From Verrucomicrobiia bacterium (GTDB taxonomy: Bacteria > Verrucomicrobiota > Verrucomicrobiia > Verrucomicrobiales > Akkermansiaceae): a DNA stretch of 64,000 bases. Positions 55,072-64,000 of the stretch are shown piece by piece. Made by a program: the position numbers and the translations under genes. The stretch covers positions 27,615 through 91,614 of the forward strand of contig JAUIJB010000007.1 in NCBI GenBank assembly GCA_030430455.1, written 5' to 3'. The notes under the pieces were generated by a model. It made no database searches, was not told the DNA's origin, and worked only from the letters and a program-made list of their open reading frames with translations. Within the stretch, counting starts at the first letter, position 1, and every line of letters begins with the position of its first letter.

Positions 55072-57256
55072 TGAGGGAAATGCAGAGGGAAAAGGCCATG
55101 CCGCCGTGGCCGTTCTCGACCCGGTAGAGCAGGCGGTTGCGGCCGGCCTGGAGGCGCACGCGGCGCAGCGCCTCACCGAGGGTCCAGTCCTTGTGACGGC
55201 TCGCGCTGATCCAGACCAGCCGGCCGTTGACCCAGAGGCGGCCCTGGTCGTCGCTGCCGAGGGCCAGCCAAACATCTCGCTCGCGATCGCCCCAGACTTC
55301 CGTCGTGGCATACCAGATCCCGTAGGGCTCCTCGTTGCGCGGGGTCACCCGCGGACGCCCTGCCGGGTGGTAGTCCCAGCGGATGATCCGGTTGTCCTTG
55401 CCGATGTACGAGGCATCCAGGTCGATCACGCTCTCGGGGGGAAACTGGCGGTCGATGTTGGCGCGGCCGGGGTTGGGGAAGGGCCCGATGACATACCAGC
55501 TGGCGGGCGACATCCAGCGCGCGGCGTCCCCGCGGGGGCTGATCTTGCGGGAGAAGACGTCGAGCTTGCCGGTGGAAATCTCCTGCGGCGGGGTGAAGCC
55601 ATCGCCATCACCGGCGGCGAAGCGGGCCTCACCGCGACCGCCACCGCCATCCGGACCGTCGCCGGGGCGAGCTCCCCGGTCACCGCCATCGCTGCCACCC
55701 GCACTGCCATCCCCAGCGCCGGCCGCGGACGGGCCACGCGACGGCGAAGACGAGGAAGACGAGGGGTCGAGCGCAGTCAGGTCGGCGACGCGCCCGGAGA
55801 GGTCGACGCTGGCGAGGCGGTTGCGCTCCTCGGCGCGCTCGCGCTCGAGCGCGACCTCGAGGCCCGCGCCGTGGCGCGCGGCTCGGCGCTGCGACATGCC
55901 CAGCAGGTTCTCGGCGAGGCTGACCATCGAGGTGGTCTCACGCAGGACCGTCTCCAACTGCTGCTTGCGCGCCTCCAGCGCCGCCGCGGTGCCGGCCGCG
56001 CCTGCCGGAGACTCGAGCGCCGGCCGCTGCGGGCGGACGACATCGGTCTGGCGCAGCGCCTCGCCGAGGGGCATCTCGCGCAGCAGCGCCAGCTCCGCGG
56101 CGCGCCAGGTCTTGTAGGCGCCGGTGATCTCGCGCTCGCGCTGGAGGGCGCGGGCGTAGGCCTGCTCGGGGGTGACGGTCTCGCCGGCAGCCGGCGCCGA
56201 CGGCTCCGCCGCGGTTCCGTGCATGGCGGCCTCGAGGCGGTCGATCAACTCCTGCTGCGCCCCGATCGCGCGGCCCTGCCATTCGGCTGCGGTCGCGCGC
56301 GACTCGTCGACCTCCTCGCGGACCGCCTCGATCCCCGCCACGGCCGCGCTCGCAAGCTCCTCGCGCTCGGCCATCTCGCGGCGCACCTCGGCGGCCCGGG
56401 CGAGGTACTTCTCGACCTCCCCCGCCCGCTTGGCCACGCGTTCCCGCTGGCTGGCGATCTTCTCCTCGAGGCGCTCCCGCTTGCGCGGGTCGGTCTCGGC
56501 GGCGAGCTCCTCCACCAGACCGGCGAGCTTCGCTTCCTCGCTGGCCTGCTTGTCGCGGCGTTCCTCGATCTGGCGCTCCTTCTTCTCGAGCTCGGCGCGC
56601 TTCTTCTCGTAGTCGTGGCTGCGGCGCTCGGCATCGTCGCGGGCCTCCCCGAGCTCGGATCCGGCCGCATCGACGCTGCCCCGCGTCCATGCCTGGCGCG
56701 CGCGGTCCTGCAGCGAGCGGACCTCGTCGAGCTCGGTCAGGATCGGCCGGTAGCGGGGGTCGAGCGCCGGCAGTTGCTCGAAGGCCGCGGCGAGCTGCTG
56801 GTCGGCCTCGTCGAGGGAGGCGAGGGTCGCAGGCTCCTCCGGGGCCTCCATTTCCGCGGCTCCCCGGCGCATGGCCTCCTCCGCCCGGCGCATCGACACC
56901 AGGGCCCGGGCGGGGTCGGCCGCCGTCTCCGGCGCGGCCTCGCGGAGCCGCTCGAGTCGCTCGGCCTCCATGGCCGCCATCTCGCGGCGGATCTCGTCGA
57001 GCCGCTCGAGCTGGCGCCGGACCTTCGCCGCCGTCGCCTTCTCGACGGTCTCGCGGACCTGGCGGACCTCGTCACGCGACAGGCTGCGGGCCGGCTCGGG
57101 CGCCTCGCGGACCAGGCCGCGCAGCGGGGTCAGCCAGACCAGCGCGGCCAAGCCGGCGGCGTGGAGCGCGAGGGCACCGAGGTACCAGCGCCCGCCGCCG
57201 GGTCTGCTGCCGGCTTGCGCCGGCCTATTCCTCGTCCCTGGCCCGGATGCGCACAT
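55064..57256 (-). CDS. Membrane-anchored coiled-coil protein with C-terminal jelly-roll-like domain
   Basis: A 730-residue protein. A single N-terminal membrane helix (WYLGALALHAAGLAALVWL, residues about 24-42) is followed by 400 residues of Glu/Arg/Ala-rich coiled coil (about 55-480), a low-complexity Gly/Ser/Asp linker (about 480-560), and a folded end (SWYVIGPFPNPGRANIDRQF, YATTEVWGDRERDVWLALGS) like the PA14-type or jelly-roll 'GPF' domains of planctomycetal and verrucomicrobial exported proteins. The start at 57256 overlaps exbD by 32 bases. It has the layout of a TonB-like partner of ExbB/ExbD, but the coiled coil and C-terminal domain are not those of TonB. Its function is unknown. Confidence 0.75.
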   Translation of the reverse strand: MCASGPGTRNRPAQAGSRPGGGRWYLGALALHAAGLAALVWLTPLRGLVREAPEPARSLSRDEVRQVRETVEKATAAKVRRQLERLDEIRREMAAMEAERLERLREAAPETAADPARALVSMRRAEEAMRRGAAEMEAPEEPATLASLDEADQQLAAAFEQLPALDPRYRPILTELDEVRSLQDRARQAWTRGSVDAAGSELGEARDDAERRSHDYEKKRAELEKKERQIEERRDKQASEEAKLAGLVEELAAETDPRKRERLEEKIASQRERVAKRAGEVEKYLARAAEVRREMAEREELASAAVAGIEAVREEVDESRATAAEWQGRAIGAQQELIDRLEAAMHGTAAEPSAPAAGETVTPEQAYARALQREREITGAYKTWRAAELALLREMPLGEALRQTDVVRPQRPALESPAGAAGTAAALEARKQQLETVLRETTSMVSLAENLLGMSQRRAARHGAGLEVALERERAEERNRLASVDLSGRVADLTALDPSSSSSSPSRGPSAAGAGDGSAGGSDGGDRGARPGDGPDGGGGRGEARFAAGDGDGFTPPQEISTGKLDVFSRKISPRGDAARWMSPASWYVIGPFPNPGRANIDRQFPPESVIDLDASYIGKDNRIIRWDYHPAGRPRVTPRNEEPYGIWYATTEVWGDRERDVWLALGSDDQGRLWVNGRLVWISASRHKDWTLGEALRRVRLQAGRNRLLYRVENGHGGMAFSLCISLNE

Positions 57257-57635
57257 TGCTCAGTCCTTCGAAGTTGCAGAGGTCGAGGACCTCGACCAGG
57301 CCCTCGAAGGGCGCGGCGCGATCGCCCTCGATGCGGATCTTCCGCGAGGGGTCCTCGGCGGCGACCTCGCGCAGGCGGTCGTGCAGCATTCCGGTCGTCG
57401 CCGGCGAGCCGTCGAGGTAGACCCGGCCGCCGGCGTCGAGCGAGATGACGAGCTGGTCGGCCGTGCGCGGGGCGGCGACCGCAGCCGCCGACTCGGGAAG
57501 CTCGAGCGGCAGCTCGCGGTCGATCTTCTTCAGCGTCGTCGCCACGAGAAAGAAGATCAGCAGCAGGAAGACGCAGTCGATCAGGGGCGCCATCTGGACC
57601 TCCATCGGGTCCCCGTCGGAAAGGTCGATCCTCAT
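57225..57635 (-). CDS. exbD: ExbD/TolR biopolymer-transport protein
   Basis: A 136-residue protein. One membrane helix (MAPLIDCVFLLLIFFLVAT, residues about 15-33) contains the Asp needed for proton use (LID), and a periplasmic domain of the ExbD/TolR type follows (VISLDAGGRVYLDGSPATTG, IRIEGDRAAPFEGLVEVLDL). Its ATG overlaps the exbB stop (ATGA), and its own end overlaps the start of the coiled-coil gene. With ExbB it would form a proton-driven inner-membrane motor. Confidence 0.92.
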   Translation of the reverse strand: MRIDLSDGDPMEVQMAPLIDCVFLLLIFFLVATTLKKIDRELPLELPESAAAVAAPRTADQLVISLDAGGRVYLDGSPATTGMLHDRLREVAAEDPSRKIRIEGDRAAPFEGLVEVLDLCNFEGLSNVRIRARDEE

Positions 57636-58522
57636 GACGCGCGGCCGGCCGGGTGCCAGTGGGAGATCAGCTCGCTGACCTGCTCCTCGAGCAGGATCGC
57701 CAGCAGGTTCGTGCGACTACGGAAATAGTGGTAGAGGCCGAGCGCGGGAATCGCGACGACGAGGCCGGCGGCGGTGGTGATGAGGGCCTTGGAGATGTCG
57801 CCGCCGAGCATCGAGGCATCACCCAGCGAACCGGCGGCGGCCACCTTGTCGAAGGCGCCGATCATGCCGGCCACCGTGCCGAACAACCCGAGCAGGGGGC
57901 TGAGGGTCGCACAGATCATCAGCGGGTAGGCGCGCAGCAGGTGGAGCTTCATTTCCCGCGAGGCCAGGTCGCCGGCCAGGCTGGAAAGCTCCGGCATCGC
58001 CAGCTCGCGGTGGCGGGTCATCGCCGCGGCGACCCGCCCGAGGGTCGACGGGTGGCCCTCCGCCGCCTCGGCCAAGTCATCGAGCCGGCCCTCGCGGGTG
58101 AGCTCGTCGAGACGCCGCGCCAGCGCCCGCGGCGCGATCCGGTCGAGGCGGAGGTGGAAAACGCGCTCGAGCGCGCAGGCCAGGCCGAAGACCGACACCA
58201 CCAGCAGCAGCAGGACAGTCACCCCGCCCTGGCGCAGCTTGAGCAGCAGGGCCTCGCCCTTGGTGAGCGGCTCGTCCTCGGCCGGGGCTCCCGCCGGCGG
58301 AGTCTGCGCCGCCGGGGTGTCCGCCTCCACGGCCCCGGCCTCGCCACGGGCCGGCATGACCAGCATCAACCCGACCGCCAGGATCATCAGCCCGAAGGAC
58401 CCCAGGCGCCGCGCGGCCCCGGCCAGCCCGGCCAGCCGGCGCTCGGCGGCGCGCCTCGCGGCGACCCCGCCGCATCCGCTCAAGGCGGATGATTCGCGGG
58501 GGGAGCTGGCTTCGGGTTGCAT
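57632..58522 (-). CDS. exbB: ExbB/TolQ/MotA-family proton channel protein
   Basis: A 296-residue protein. An N-terminal hydrophobic segment (SFGLMILAVGLMLVMPARGEA) resembles a signal-type leader, then a Pro/Ala-rich linker, then the MotA/TolQ/ExbB core with helices at about 95-115 (VTVLLLLVVSVFGLACALE), 205-230 (ATLSPLLGLFGTVAGMIGAF) and 250-270 (LITTAAGLVVAIPALGLYHY). GLFGTVAGMIGAF is the family signature. The gene starts 35 bases after the PL9 gene stop, so it belongs with the pectate lyases. The long N-terminal extension is of the kind seen in TonB-associated ExbB of other phyla. Confidence 0.88.
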   Translation of the reverse strand: MQPEASSPRESSALSGCGGVAARRAAERRLAGLAGAARRLGSFGLMILAVGLMLVMPARGEAGAVEADTPAAQTPPAGAPAEDEPLTKGEALLLKLRQGGVTVLLLLVVSVFGLACALERVFHLRLDRIAPRALARRLDELTREGRLDDLAEAAEGHPSTLGRVAAAMTRHRELAMPELSSLAGDLASREMKLHLLRAYPLMICATLSPLLGLFGTVAGMIGAFDKVAAAGSLGDASMLGGDISKALITTAAGLVVAIPALGLYHYFRSRTNLLAILLEEQVSELISHWHPAGRAS

Positions 58523-58557
58523 CCGGGGGAAGTGGTTGGACCGCCTTCGTTCCGGCC

Positions 58558-61500
58558 TCAAGGTTCGACCAGGGTGACGCGGAGCCGCAGGAAGCGCGGC
58601 GCCGGGTTGCCGGGCGTGTCGACCACCTGGACGAACTCGCCGACCAGGCCCGGGTTGGTCGCCAGGACCTCCCAGCCGACCAGGCTGTCGGAGACCTCGA
58701 CGACGTAGTCGACGTCGGCGCGCAGGCGATGGAAGCTGAGTGCCGCCTTGCCATCGACCAGGCCGATCGACGGCAGGTCGATCTGGGTCTCCCCGGCATC
58801 GGTGTAGCCGAGGGCATAGCCGAGGAGCTCGTCGCCCGCGTCCGGCGGGGGCAGCAGGTAGGTCTCGACCAGGCCGATGTCCGGCGCGTCCTCGTAGTAG
58901 GTCTCGACGTCGTAGACCAGCTCGTCCCACAGGTCCATCGGCGGCAGGGTGCCGGCATTGATCAGCGGGCTGCCCTCGACCGGGCGGCCGAAGTCGCCGA
59001 GGTCGAGGCTGCCGTCGTCGCGCCGGGCGAAGCCGCCGCCCGGCTTCACCAGCGAGCGGAAGCTCGCCGCCGAGACCTCGAGGCCCTGGTCGTTGATCGA
59101 GGGACCCCGCGACGACGAGCCGGTGAACCAGAACAGGTTGCTGGGGCCGGTGGCGATCCCGCTGTTGCCGCCGTAGCGGTCGTTCTCGCCCTCGCCGCTG
59201 GTGTAGAGCGAGACGTTGTTGAGGAAGATCGGCGCCGGGTCGTCGAACTTGAAGTTCCCGCGCTCGTTGTCGAAGGCGAGGTTGTTGGCGATGAGCATGG
59301 CCGCCGGGTTGCTGTTCCAGGTGAAGCCGTTCTTGCCGTTGTCGAAGGCAACACTACGGGTGACGTAGTGGACCACCGCGATGCCGGACCCGCCGAGCTT
59401 GAAGCCGTTGCGGTCGCCCGAGCTGTTCGTGGTGCCGTCGGTCAGGGTGCCGTTGCCGTAGGCGATGCACTGGTCGATCACGACCGGGAAGATCGTCCCG
59501 GTGCTGCTCTTGGTGAAGAGGTCCCAGCCGTCGTCGATGTTGTTGTGGCCGACGCAGCCGCGGAAGACGTTGCCGGGCCCGCTGGTCAGCTTGGCCGCGA
59601 AGCCGTCGGCATTCTCGCCCTGGTTCGGGTCGTGGTCGTGGTTGTCGAACGAGTCGCAGTTGAGGACCAGGTTGTATGCCGGCCACTCCGCCTTGTCATC
59701 GGCGCTCGAGCTGTAGCGCGAGATCTGCACGCCGGTGTCGCGGTTGCCGTAGGTCGTGCAGCGCTCGATGATGTTGTGGTTGCCGCCGACGAAGATGCCG
59801 TTGTCGGCCGCGCGGTAGATCCGCAGGCCGTAGAGGTGCCACCAGTGGCCGTCGATCTTGATCCCGCGCGGGTTGCTGACCTGGGAGGTCTTGCCGTAGG
59901 GCTGCGAGGAGAAGTCGAGCAGCGGCTCCTCGAGCACGCCCTCCGGGGTGGTGTAGGCGAAGATCCCCTTGCGGTTGGCCTCGTCGAGGCCGGTGTTGTC
60001 GCGGGCGATGGTGATCTCCTCGCTGAACGAGTAGGTGCCGCCGCGCATGTAGATCCGGAAGCCGGGCTCCACCAGGGTGATGGCGACGGGCAGGGTCGTC
60101 GGGTCGGCAAGGGTGCCGGCCGCATCGGGCAGGCCGTCCGGGGCGACGTAGTAGTCGCGCTGGGTCGAGGCGGTGACCGTGAGCGTCGCGCTGGACGAGA
60201 CGTCGGAGCCGGCGGCGTTGCTGACGGTGACCTGGTAGGTGCCCGCGTCGGCCTCGCTGAGCGGGTCGAAATCGAGCACCGGACCGCTGGCCGCGATCGG
60301 CGAGCCGTCCTTGGTCCAGGCATAGGTGAAGGGTGCGGTGCCGGAGACCTCGACGGTGAAACTCGCCGCGGTTTCGGCCGGCGCGCTGAAGCTGGCCAGG
60401 TCGCCGGTGATCACCGGGGCGACGGCGGTCGCGCTGACCTGCAGCTGGGCCGCGCTGCTGGTCGCGCTGCCGACCGCGTTGCTGACCCGCACGGCGTAGT
60501 CGCCGGCGTTGGCCAGGGCGGCGCCGTCGATGGTCAGGGTCGCCGCGGTTTCACCGCTGAGGTCGCCGCCGTCCTTGGTCCACTGGTATTCCAACGGCGC
60601 CGAGCCGGTGGCCCCGACGGTGAAGCTGTGGCTGCCGCCGACCACCAGGTGGTTGCCGGCCGGCTGCGTGGTGATCGCCGGGGCCTGCAGCACGGTGAGC
60701 GCCACGCTGTTGCTGGCGGCGGTGCCGGCGAGGTTGGTCGCATCGACCCGGTAGCTCCCCTCGTCCTCCTCGCTGACCGCGGAAAGCGTGAGGCTTGCGC
60801 CGGTTTCCTCCTCCAGCGGGCTGCCGTCCTTGAACCACTGGTAGTCGATTTCCCCCTCGCCGGTGGCAAGCGCCTCGAAGGTCGCCTCGCCACCCTCGGC
60901 CACCGCCTGGGCGGTCGGCTGCGTGGCGAAGCTCGGCGGCAGGGTCACCTCCACCAGCACCGGGGTGCTGGTCTCCTCGCCCGCGACGTTGCTCACCGTG
61001 ACGGTGTAGCTGCCGAGGTCGCCGGCCTGCAGCGGGTCGAGGGACAGGACGTTCATCTCGGCACCCGGAATCAAGACGCTGTCGCGGAACCACTGGTAGG
61101 CCAGGGTCCCGGATCCGGTGGCGGTGACCTCGAGGGTGACGCTGCCGCCGAGGATGTCGCTGCCGCCCTCGGGCTGGACCAGGATCTGCGGTGTCAGCGG
61201 CGTGGTCGAGACGGTGAGCAGCGCGGGGTCACTGGTGGCCGAGCCCTCGCTGTTGGTCGCGGTCACCGTGTAGTTTCCGGCCTGCGAGAGTTGCACGTTG
61301 TCGAGCACCAGGGTGGCCGAGCTCGCCCCCGAGACCGGCGAGCCGTCGAGGAACCACTGGAGGCCGGGCTCGGGAGTGCCCGAGACCTCGACGGTGAAGC
61401 TCGCCGTGTCGCCGACCGCCACCAGCTGCGGCAGCGGCTGGGCGACGATCGAAGGCGCCAGGTCGGCCGGCGCCTCGAACTCGACGGTGACGTCGTCGAT

Positions 61501-62178
61501 CGCGAGGATGTCGTTCGAGTTGGTCGTCGAGTCGGCGTCGTTGGCCAGCTTCCAGCGCAGCCAGAAGCTCGAGCCCGCCGGGATCGCATCGAGGACCAGG
61601 CCGCTGGTCACGGGGGTCGCCGCGCCTCCCGAGCCGCCGCTGGTGTCGACCGCCAGGCCGGCGATCTCGGTCCACCCGGCGGCGTCATCGAGCTCGTCGG
61701 CGGTCGCGCCGATGCGGTACTCGACGGTGTAGGTCAGCGTCCGGTTGTCGGTGTTCTCGCGCCACTGCTCACCGGTGTAGCCGACCGTGAAGCCGGCGAT
61801 CTCGCCGCCGGTCTGGTTGCTGAAGGCGAGGCCGAGGTAGGTCGGCGTGTCGGCGGAGATCGTGTGGTAGCTCAGCGCCCGCTCGGTGCTGCCGCTGGTT
61901 CCCAGGCTGTAGAGCGTCAGCGCGCTGGCATTCGACGAGCCCGACGAGATCTGGACGTTGGCGTTGAGGTTCCCGCCCGCCGTCACTGCATGCCAGCCGC
62001 TCAGGGTGGCGTCGTTGACCCAGTTGAAGGAACTGGAGAACCCGAGGGTGTCGAAGTCCTGGGAGTAGTCGGCTGCGAGCAGCGAGGAGTCCACCGCCAC
62101 GCTGGCGTGGACCGGGACGCACGACAGGAGGCCGAGGCAGGCCAGCAGGCGGGTGGTGCGAAGAAGGGATGATTTCAT
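58558..62178 (-). CDS. Exported PL9 pectate lyase with Ig-like domains
   Basis: A 1206-residue protein with a signal peptide (TTRLLACLGLLSCVPVHAS). After an N-terminal beta-sandwich (about 30-220) come five immunoglobulin-like domains (each with the 'YQWFKDG' and 'GSYTVTVSN' type motifs, about 235-680), then a right-handed beta-helix of PL9 type: NGIFVGGNHNIIERCTTYGN, NHDHDPNQGENADGFAAKLT and HNNIDDGWDLFTKSSTG, which hold the calcium-binding and catalytic residues. A C-terminal module ends in PRFLRLRVTLVEP. PL9 cleaves polygalacturonate. It sits 6 bases from the PL1 stop and 35 bases before exbB. Confidence 0.86.
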   Translation of the reverse strand: MKSSLLRTTRLLACLGLLSCVPVHASVAVDSSLLAADYSQDFDTLGFSSSFNWVNDATLSGWHAVTAGGNLNANVQISSGSSNASALTLYSLGTSGSTERALSYHTISADTPTYLGLAFSNQTGGEIAGFTVGYTGEQWRENTDNRTLTYTVEYRIGATADELDDAAGWTEIAGLAVDTSGGSGGAATPVTSGLVLDAIPAGSSFWLRWKLANDADSTTNSNDILAIDDVTVEFEAPADLAPSIVAQPLPQLVAVGDTASFTVEVSGTPEPGLQWFLDGSPVSGASSATLVLDNVQLSQAGNYTVTATNSEGSATSDPALLTVSTTPLTPQILVQPEGGSDILGGSVTLEVTATGSGTLAYQWFRDSVLIPGAEMNVLSLDPLQAGDLGSYTVTVSNVAGEETSTPVLVEVTLPPSFATQPTAQAVAEGGEATFEALATGEGEIDYQWFKDGSPLEEETGASLTLSAVSEEDEGSYRVDATNLAGTAASNSVALTVLQAPAITTQPAGNHLVVGGSHSFTVGATGSAPLEYQWTKDGGDLSGETAATLTIDGAALANAGDYAVRVSNAVGSATSSAAQLQVSATAVAPVITGDLASFSAPAETAASFTVEVSGTAPFTYAWTKDGSPIAASGPVLDFDPLSEADAGTYQVTVSNAAGSDVSSSATLTVTASTQRDYYVAPDGLPDAAGTLADPTTLPVAITLVEPGFRIYMRGGTYSFSEEITIARDNTGLDEANRKGIFAYTTPEGVLEEPLLDFSSQPYGKTSQVSNPRGIKIDGHWWHLYGLRIYRAADNGIFVGGNHNIIERCTTYGNRDTGVQISRYSSSADDKAEWPAYNLVLNCDSFDNHDHDPNQGENADGFAAKLTSGPGNVFRGCVGHNNIDDGWDLFTKSSTGTIFPVVIDQCIAYGNGTLTDGTTNSSGDRNGFKLGGSGIAVVHYVTRSVAFDNGKNGFTWNSNPAAMLIANNLAFDNERGNFKFDDPAPIFLNNVSLYTSGEGENDRYGGNSGIATGPSNLFWFTGSSSRGPSINDQGLEVSAASFRSLVKPGGGFARRDDGSLDLGDFGRPVEGSPLINAGTLPPMDLWDELVYDVETYYEDAPDIGLVETYLLPPPDAGDELLGYALGYTDAGETQIDLPSIGLVDGKAALSFHRLRADVDYVVEVSDSLVGWEVLATNPGLVGEFVQVVDTPGNPAPRFLRLRVTLVEP

Positions 62179-62184
62179 GGAGAA

Positions 62185-64000
62185 TCAGGGTTGCGGATAG
62201 ACGAGGCGAAGGCGGAGGAAGCGGCGGGGCTCGCCGGGATCCGCGAGGTCGGCGACCTCGACCCACTCGCCGGGGAGACCGGGGTTGGTGACGACGGGGT
62301 CCCAGCCGGTGAAGTCATCGGTGGCCTCGACGAGGTAGTCGACGTCGACGCGCAGCCGCTGGAAATGGATGCTGGCCACGCCGCCGCTGACCGAAACGGT
62401 CGGCAGCAGGGTCTGGCCGCTGGCCGGGTCGCTGCCGAGCGCGTAGCGCAGGAGTTCCTCATCGTTTGGGTCCGCCACGCTGAGCAGGGCGCTGCTCTGG
62501 TCGCTTCCCGAGGGGTTGCTCACCGTCACGTTGATGGTGCCGGCGTCGGCGGGGGTTGCCGCGGCGATGACCAGGCTCGCCTCGGTTTCGCCCGCGATGG
62601 TCGCGCCATCGCGCGTCCAGACGAAGCTGAACGGCGGGTCGCCGGTGACGCCGACCGAGAAGCTGACCTCCTCGCCGAAGGCCGCGCTGACCGGGGACAG
62701 CCCGCTGACGATGCTGGGGGGCAGCGAGGCGTAGTTGGTCTTGAGCCAGTTCTCCTTGTCCCAGGTCAGCTTGCCCGCACCGGCGCCGGCGGCGAGGATG
62801 TCGGGCAGGTCGGCCGGGTCGTCCATCGTGTAGCTGTAGGGCAGCACGCCGCCCGGCAGGTTCCACGAGAAGGGCTTCACCGGCGCCTGGACGGGACCCA
62901 TCGGGTTGCCCGGGTCGGTGCTGTCGCCGCGTACCGTGGTCGAGACACCGAGGTCGTCGGTCATGCGGGTGATGCAGTCGAGGCCGAGGATCTTGCCGGT
63001 GAAGACCGGGTCGGAGGGGTCGGTCTGGTTGTTGCGCAGCGGGGTCAGGCAGTCCTTGTAGTAGGACTTCTCGACCAGCACCGCGCCGTCCTCGGTCGAG
63101 ATCGAGCCGTTGAGGAAGGGGTTGAAGTTGTACTGGCCGGAGCTGCTCAGCTTGGAGGCGTCGGACGGGTCCATCGCGGCGACCCGCGCGTCGCGCATCG
63201 CCTTGGCCTGGCGCGCGGTCTCGCAGTCGACGAAGATGTTGTAACTGTGGACGTTCCCGGCGCGCAGGCGCGGCAGCCGGTCCCAGGGGTTCTCGTACCA
63301 CTGGTGGTGGAGGGTCACCCTGTGGTCGGCGTTCTCGCTGTTGAGCGTGTTGGCGCCGATCAGGTGCATCTTCGACGGCCCCTGCATCACCTCCACGATG
63401 TCCTCGACCGAGAAGCCATTGCTACGAAGAAAGTCGTACATTCCGTGGGACCCGCGGTTCGCCTCGAGCGCGGCGATCTGCCGGCGCACGAAGCTGTTCG
63501 GGTTGGTCGCGCCGTCGTCGCCGGCGTAGTGGCACCACGAGAAGGTGATGTCGTAGCTGCCGCCCTTGATGTCGCAGATGCCGTCGTAGGACTTGGTGAA
63601 GGTGCAGTGGTCGATCCAGATGTCCCACACGGTGCCGGAGTCGCCGAGGGTGATGAAGTCCCAGTCGTTGCCGTCGTAGTCGCCCTTGGAATCCTCGTCC
63701 CACTCCCACAGCTCGTCGAACTTCAGGTTGCGGATGATCATGTTGTTGCAGCGCTTGATGTTCAGCGAGGCATGGCGGATCGAAGCGCCGTTGGCGGAGA
63801 AGATCGTCAGGTTCGACAGCTCCTTGACGTCGATGCGCGACACGCCGGAGGCGATCAGCACCGGGTGGAGGCGCGGGGTCGAGTGCTCGCGGAAGATGCC
63901 GAACTCGCGCACCGCTGGCTCGACCTCGTTGTAGCCGAGGTCGAGGTCGTTGAGGATCTCGATGACCCGGATCGCGCCGCTGTCGTCGTCGAGCGCGGTG
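62185..64000 (-). CDS. Exported PL1-type pectate lyase with an Ig-like domain (partial, N-terminus outside window)
   Basis: The frame runs open to the right edge, so the N-terminus and signal peptide are missing; about 604 residues are visible. The beta-helix has pectate-lyase signatures: NMIIRNLKFDEL, IDHCTFTKSYDG, CHYAGDDGATNPNS and HQWYENPWDRLPRLRAGNVH, the last resembling the RxPxxR catalytic segment of PL1. An Ig-like domain (SFVWTRDGATIAGETEASLV) and the W..RRFLRLRL C-terminal module follow. The PL9 gene begins 6 bases after its stop. Confidence 0.85.
   Translation of the reverse strand, partial: TALDDDSGAIRVIEILNDLDLGYNEVEPAVREFGIFREHSTPRLHPVLIASGVSRIDVKELSNLTIFSANGASIRHASLNIKRCNNMIIRNLKFDELWEWDEDSKGDYDGNDWDFITLGDSGTVWDIWIDHCTFTKSYDGICDIKGGSYDITFSWCHYAGDDGATNPNSFVRRQIAALEANRGSHGMYDFLRSNGFSVEDIVEVMQGPSKMHLIGANTLNSENADHRVTLHHQWYENPWDRLPRLRAGNVHSYNIFVDCETARQAKAMRDARVAAMDPSDASKLSSSGQYNFNPFLNGSISTEDGAVLVEKSYYKDCLTPLRNNQTDPSDPVFTGKILGLDCITRMTDDLGVSTTVRGDSTDPGNPMGPVQAPVKPFSWNLPGGVLPYSYTMDDPADLPDILAAGAGAGKLTWDKENWLKTNYASLPPSIVSGLSPVSAAFGEEVSFSVGVTGDPPFSFVWTRDGATIAGETEASLVIAAATPADAGTINVTVSNPSGSDQSSALLSVADPNDEELLRYALGSDPASGQTLLPTVSVSGGVASIHFQRLRVDVDYLVEATDDFTGWDPVVTNPGLPGEWVEVADLADPGEPRRFLRLRLVYPQP

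Noticed and set aside
58489..62172. A 1227-residue open frame on the plus strand opposite the PL9 gene.
   Set aside because: Composition is a low-complexity shadow (Arg, Val, Gly, Asp) without motifs; the PL9 frame on the other strand is clearly coding.

Overview
The window is about 68-70% GC and codes for exported glycoside hydrolases, polysaccharide lyases and esterases, Gfo/Idh oxidoreductase, GPH and NCS1 transporters, a GloVer-repeat protein, a DUF4250 protein, ExbB/ExbD and exported proteins ending in a W...RFYRL-type C-terminal module. There is no SusC/SusD pair. This points to a polysaccharide-degrading member of the Verrucomicrobiota (inference; no rRNA or marker gene is present). 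No tRNA, rRNA, CRISPR array, integrase or insertion sequence was recognised.

Layout. Bases 343-16266 look like a single ten-gene plus-strand operon: exported GH79-like and GH2 glycosidases, an L-fucose-isomerase-like sugar isomerase, a transketolase split into two genes, a glycerol-kinase-like FGGY kinase, a GH127 enzyme, an NCS1 permease with a tiny membrane protein, and a GH78 rhamnosidase without signal peptide. Several junctions are ATGA overlaps. Isomerase, FGGY kinase and two-gene transketolase match the non-oxidative D-apiose route (apiose to apulose to apulose-4-phosphate, then a ketol transfer). Bases 17009-28858 hold a PL1 lyase, a GPH symporter, an oxidoreductase, a GH141-like beta-helix protein, a DUF5060/DUF4038 (GH140-like) enzyme, a second, exported GH78 and a sialidase-fold protein. 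Families GH2, GH78, GH127, GH140, GH141 and GH33 are those of the known rhamnogalacturonan-II (RG-II) pathway, and RG-II contains apiose.

Bases 29204-34027 hold a small XRE regulator, a GH105 hydrolase, a LacI-family regulator and a GH43 enzyme, with matching operator-like palindromes before the LacI and GH43 genes. Bases 34180-42393 (minus strand) hold a GloVer-repeat protein, an SGNH esterase, a BNR-4 propeller protein and a CE15-like esterase. Bases 42569-53691 are mostly housekeeping or unassigned genes: a DEAD-box-type helicase, a VWA protein, a WYL regulator, two coupled orphan genes, a YhaN/YhaO-type nuclease pair, a hypothetical, a DUF4250 protein and a pseudopilin.

Bases 53785-64000 form a tight minus-strand operon: PL1 and PL9 pectate lyases, ExbB, ExbD, a 730-residue membrane-anchored coiled-coil protein with a C-terminal jelly-roll-like domain, and a PL10 pectate lyase. 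An energised envelope complex embedded among secreted pectinases is the most unusual arrangement here, together with the apiose-type operon. Intergenic DNA carries two families of short dispersed repeats and a frameshifted WD40/HEAT gene remnant.
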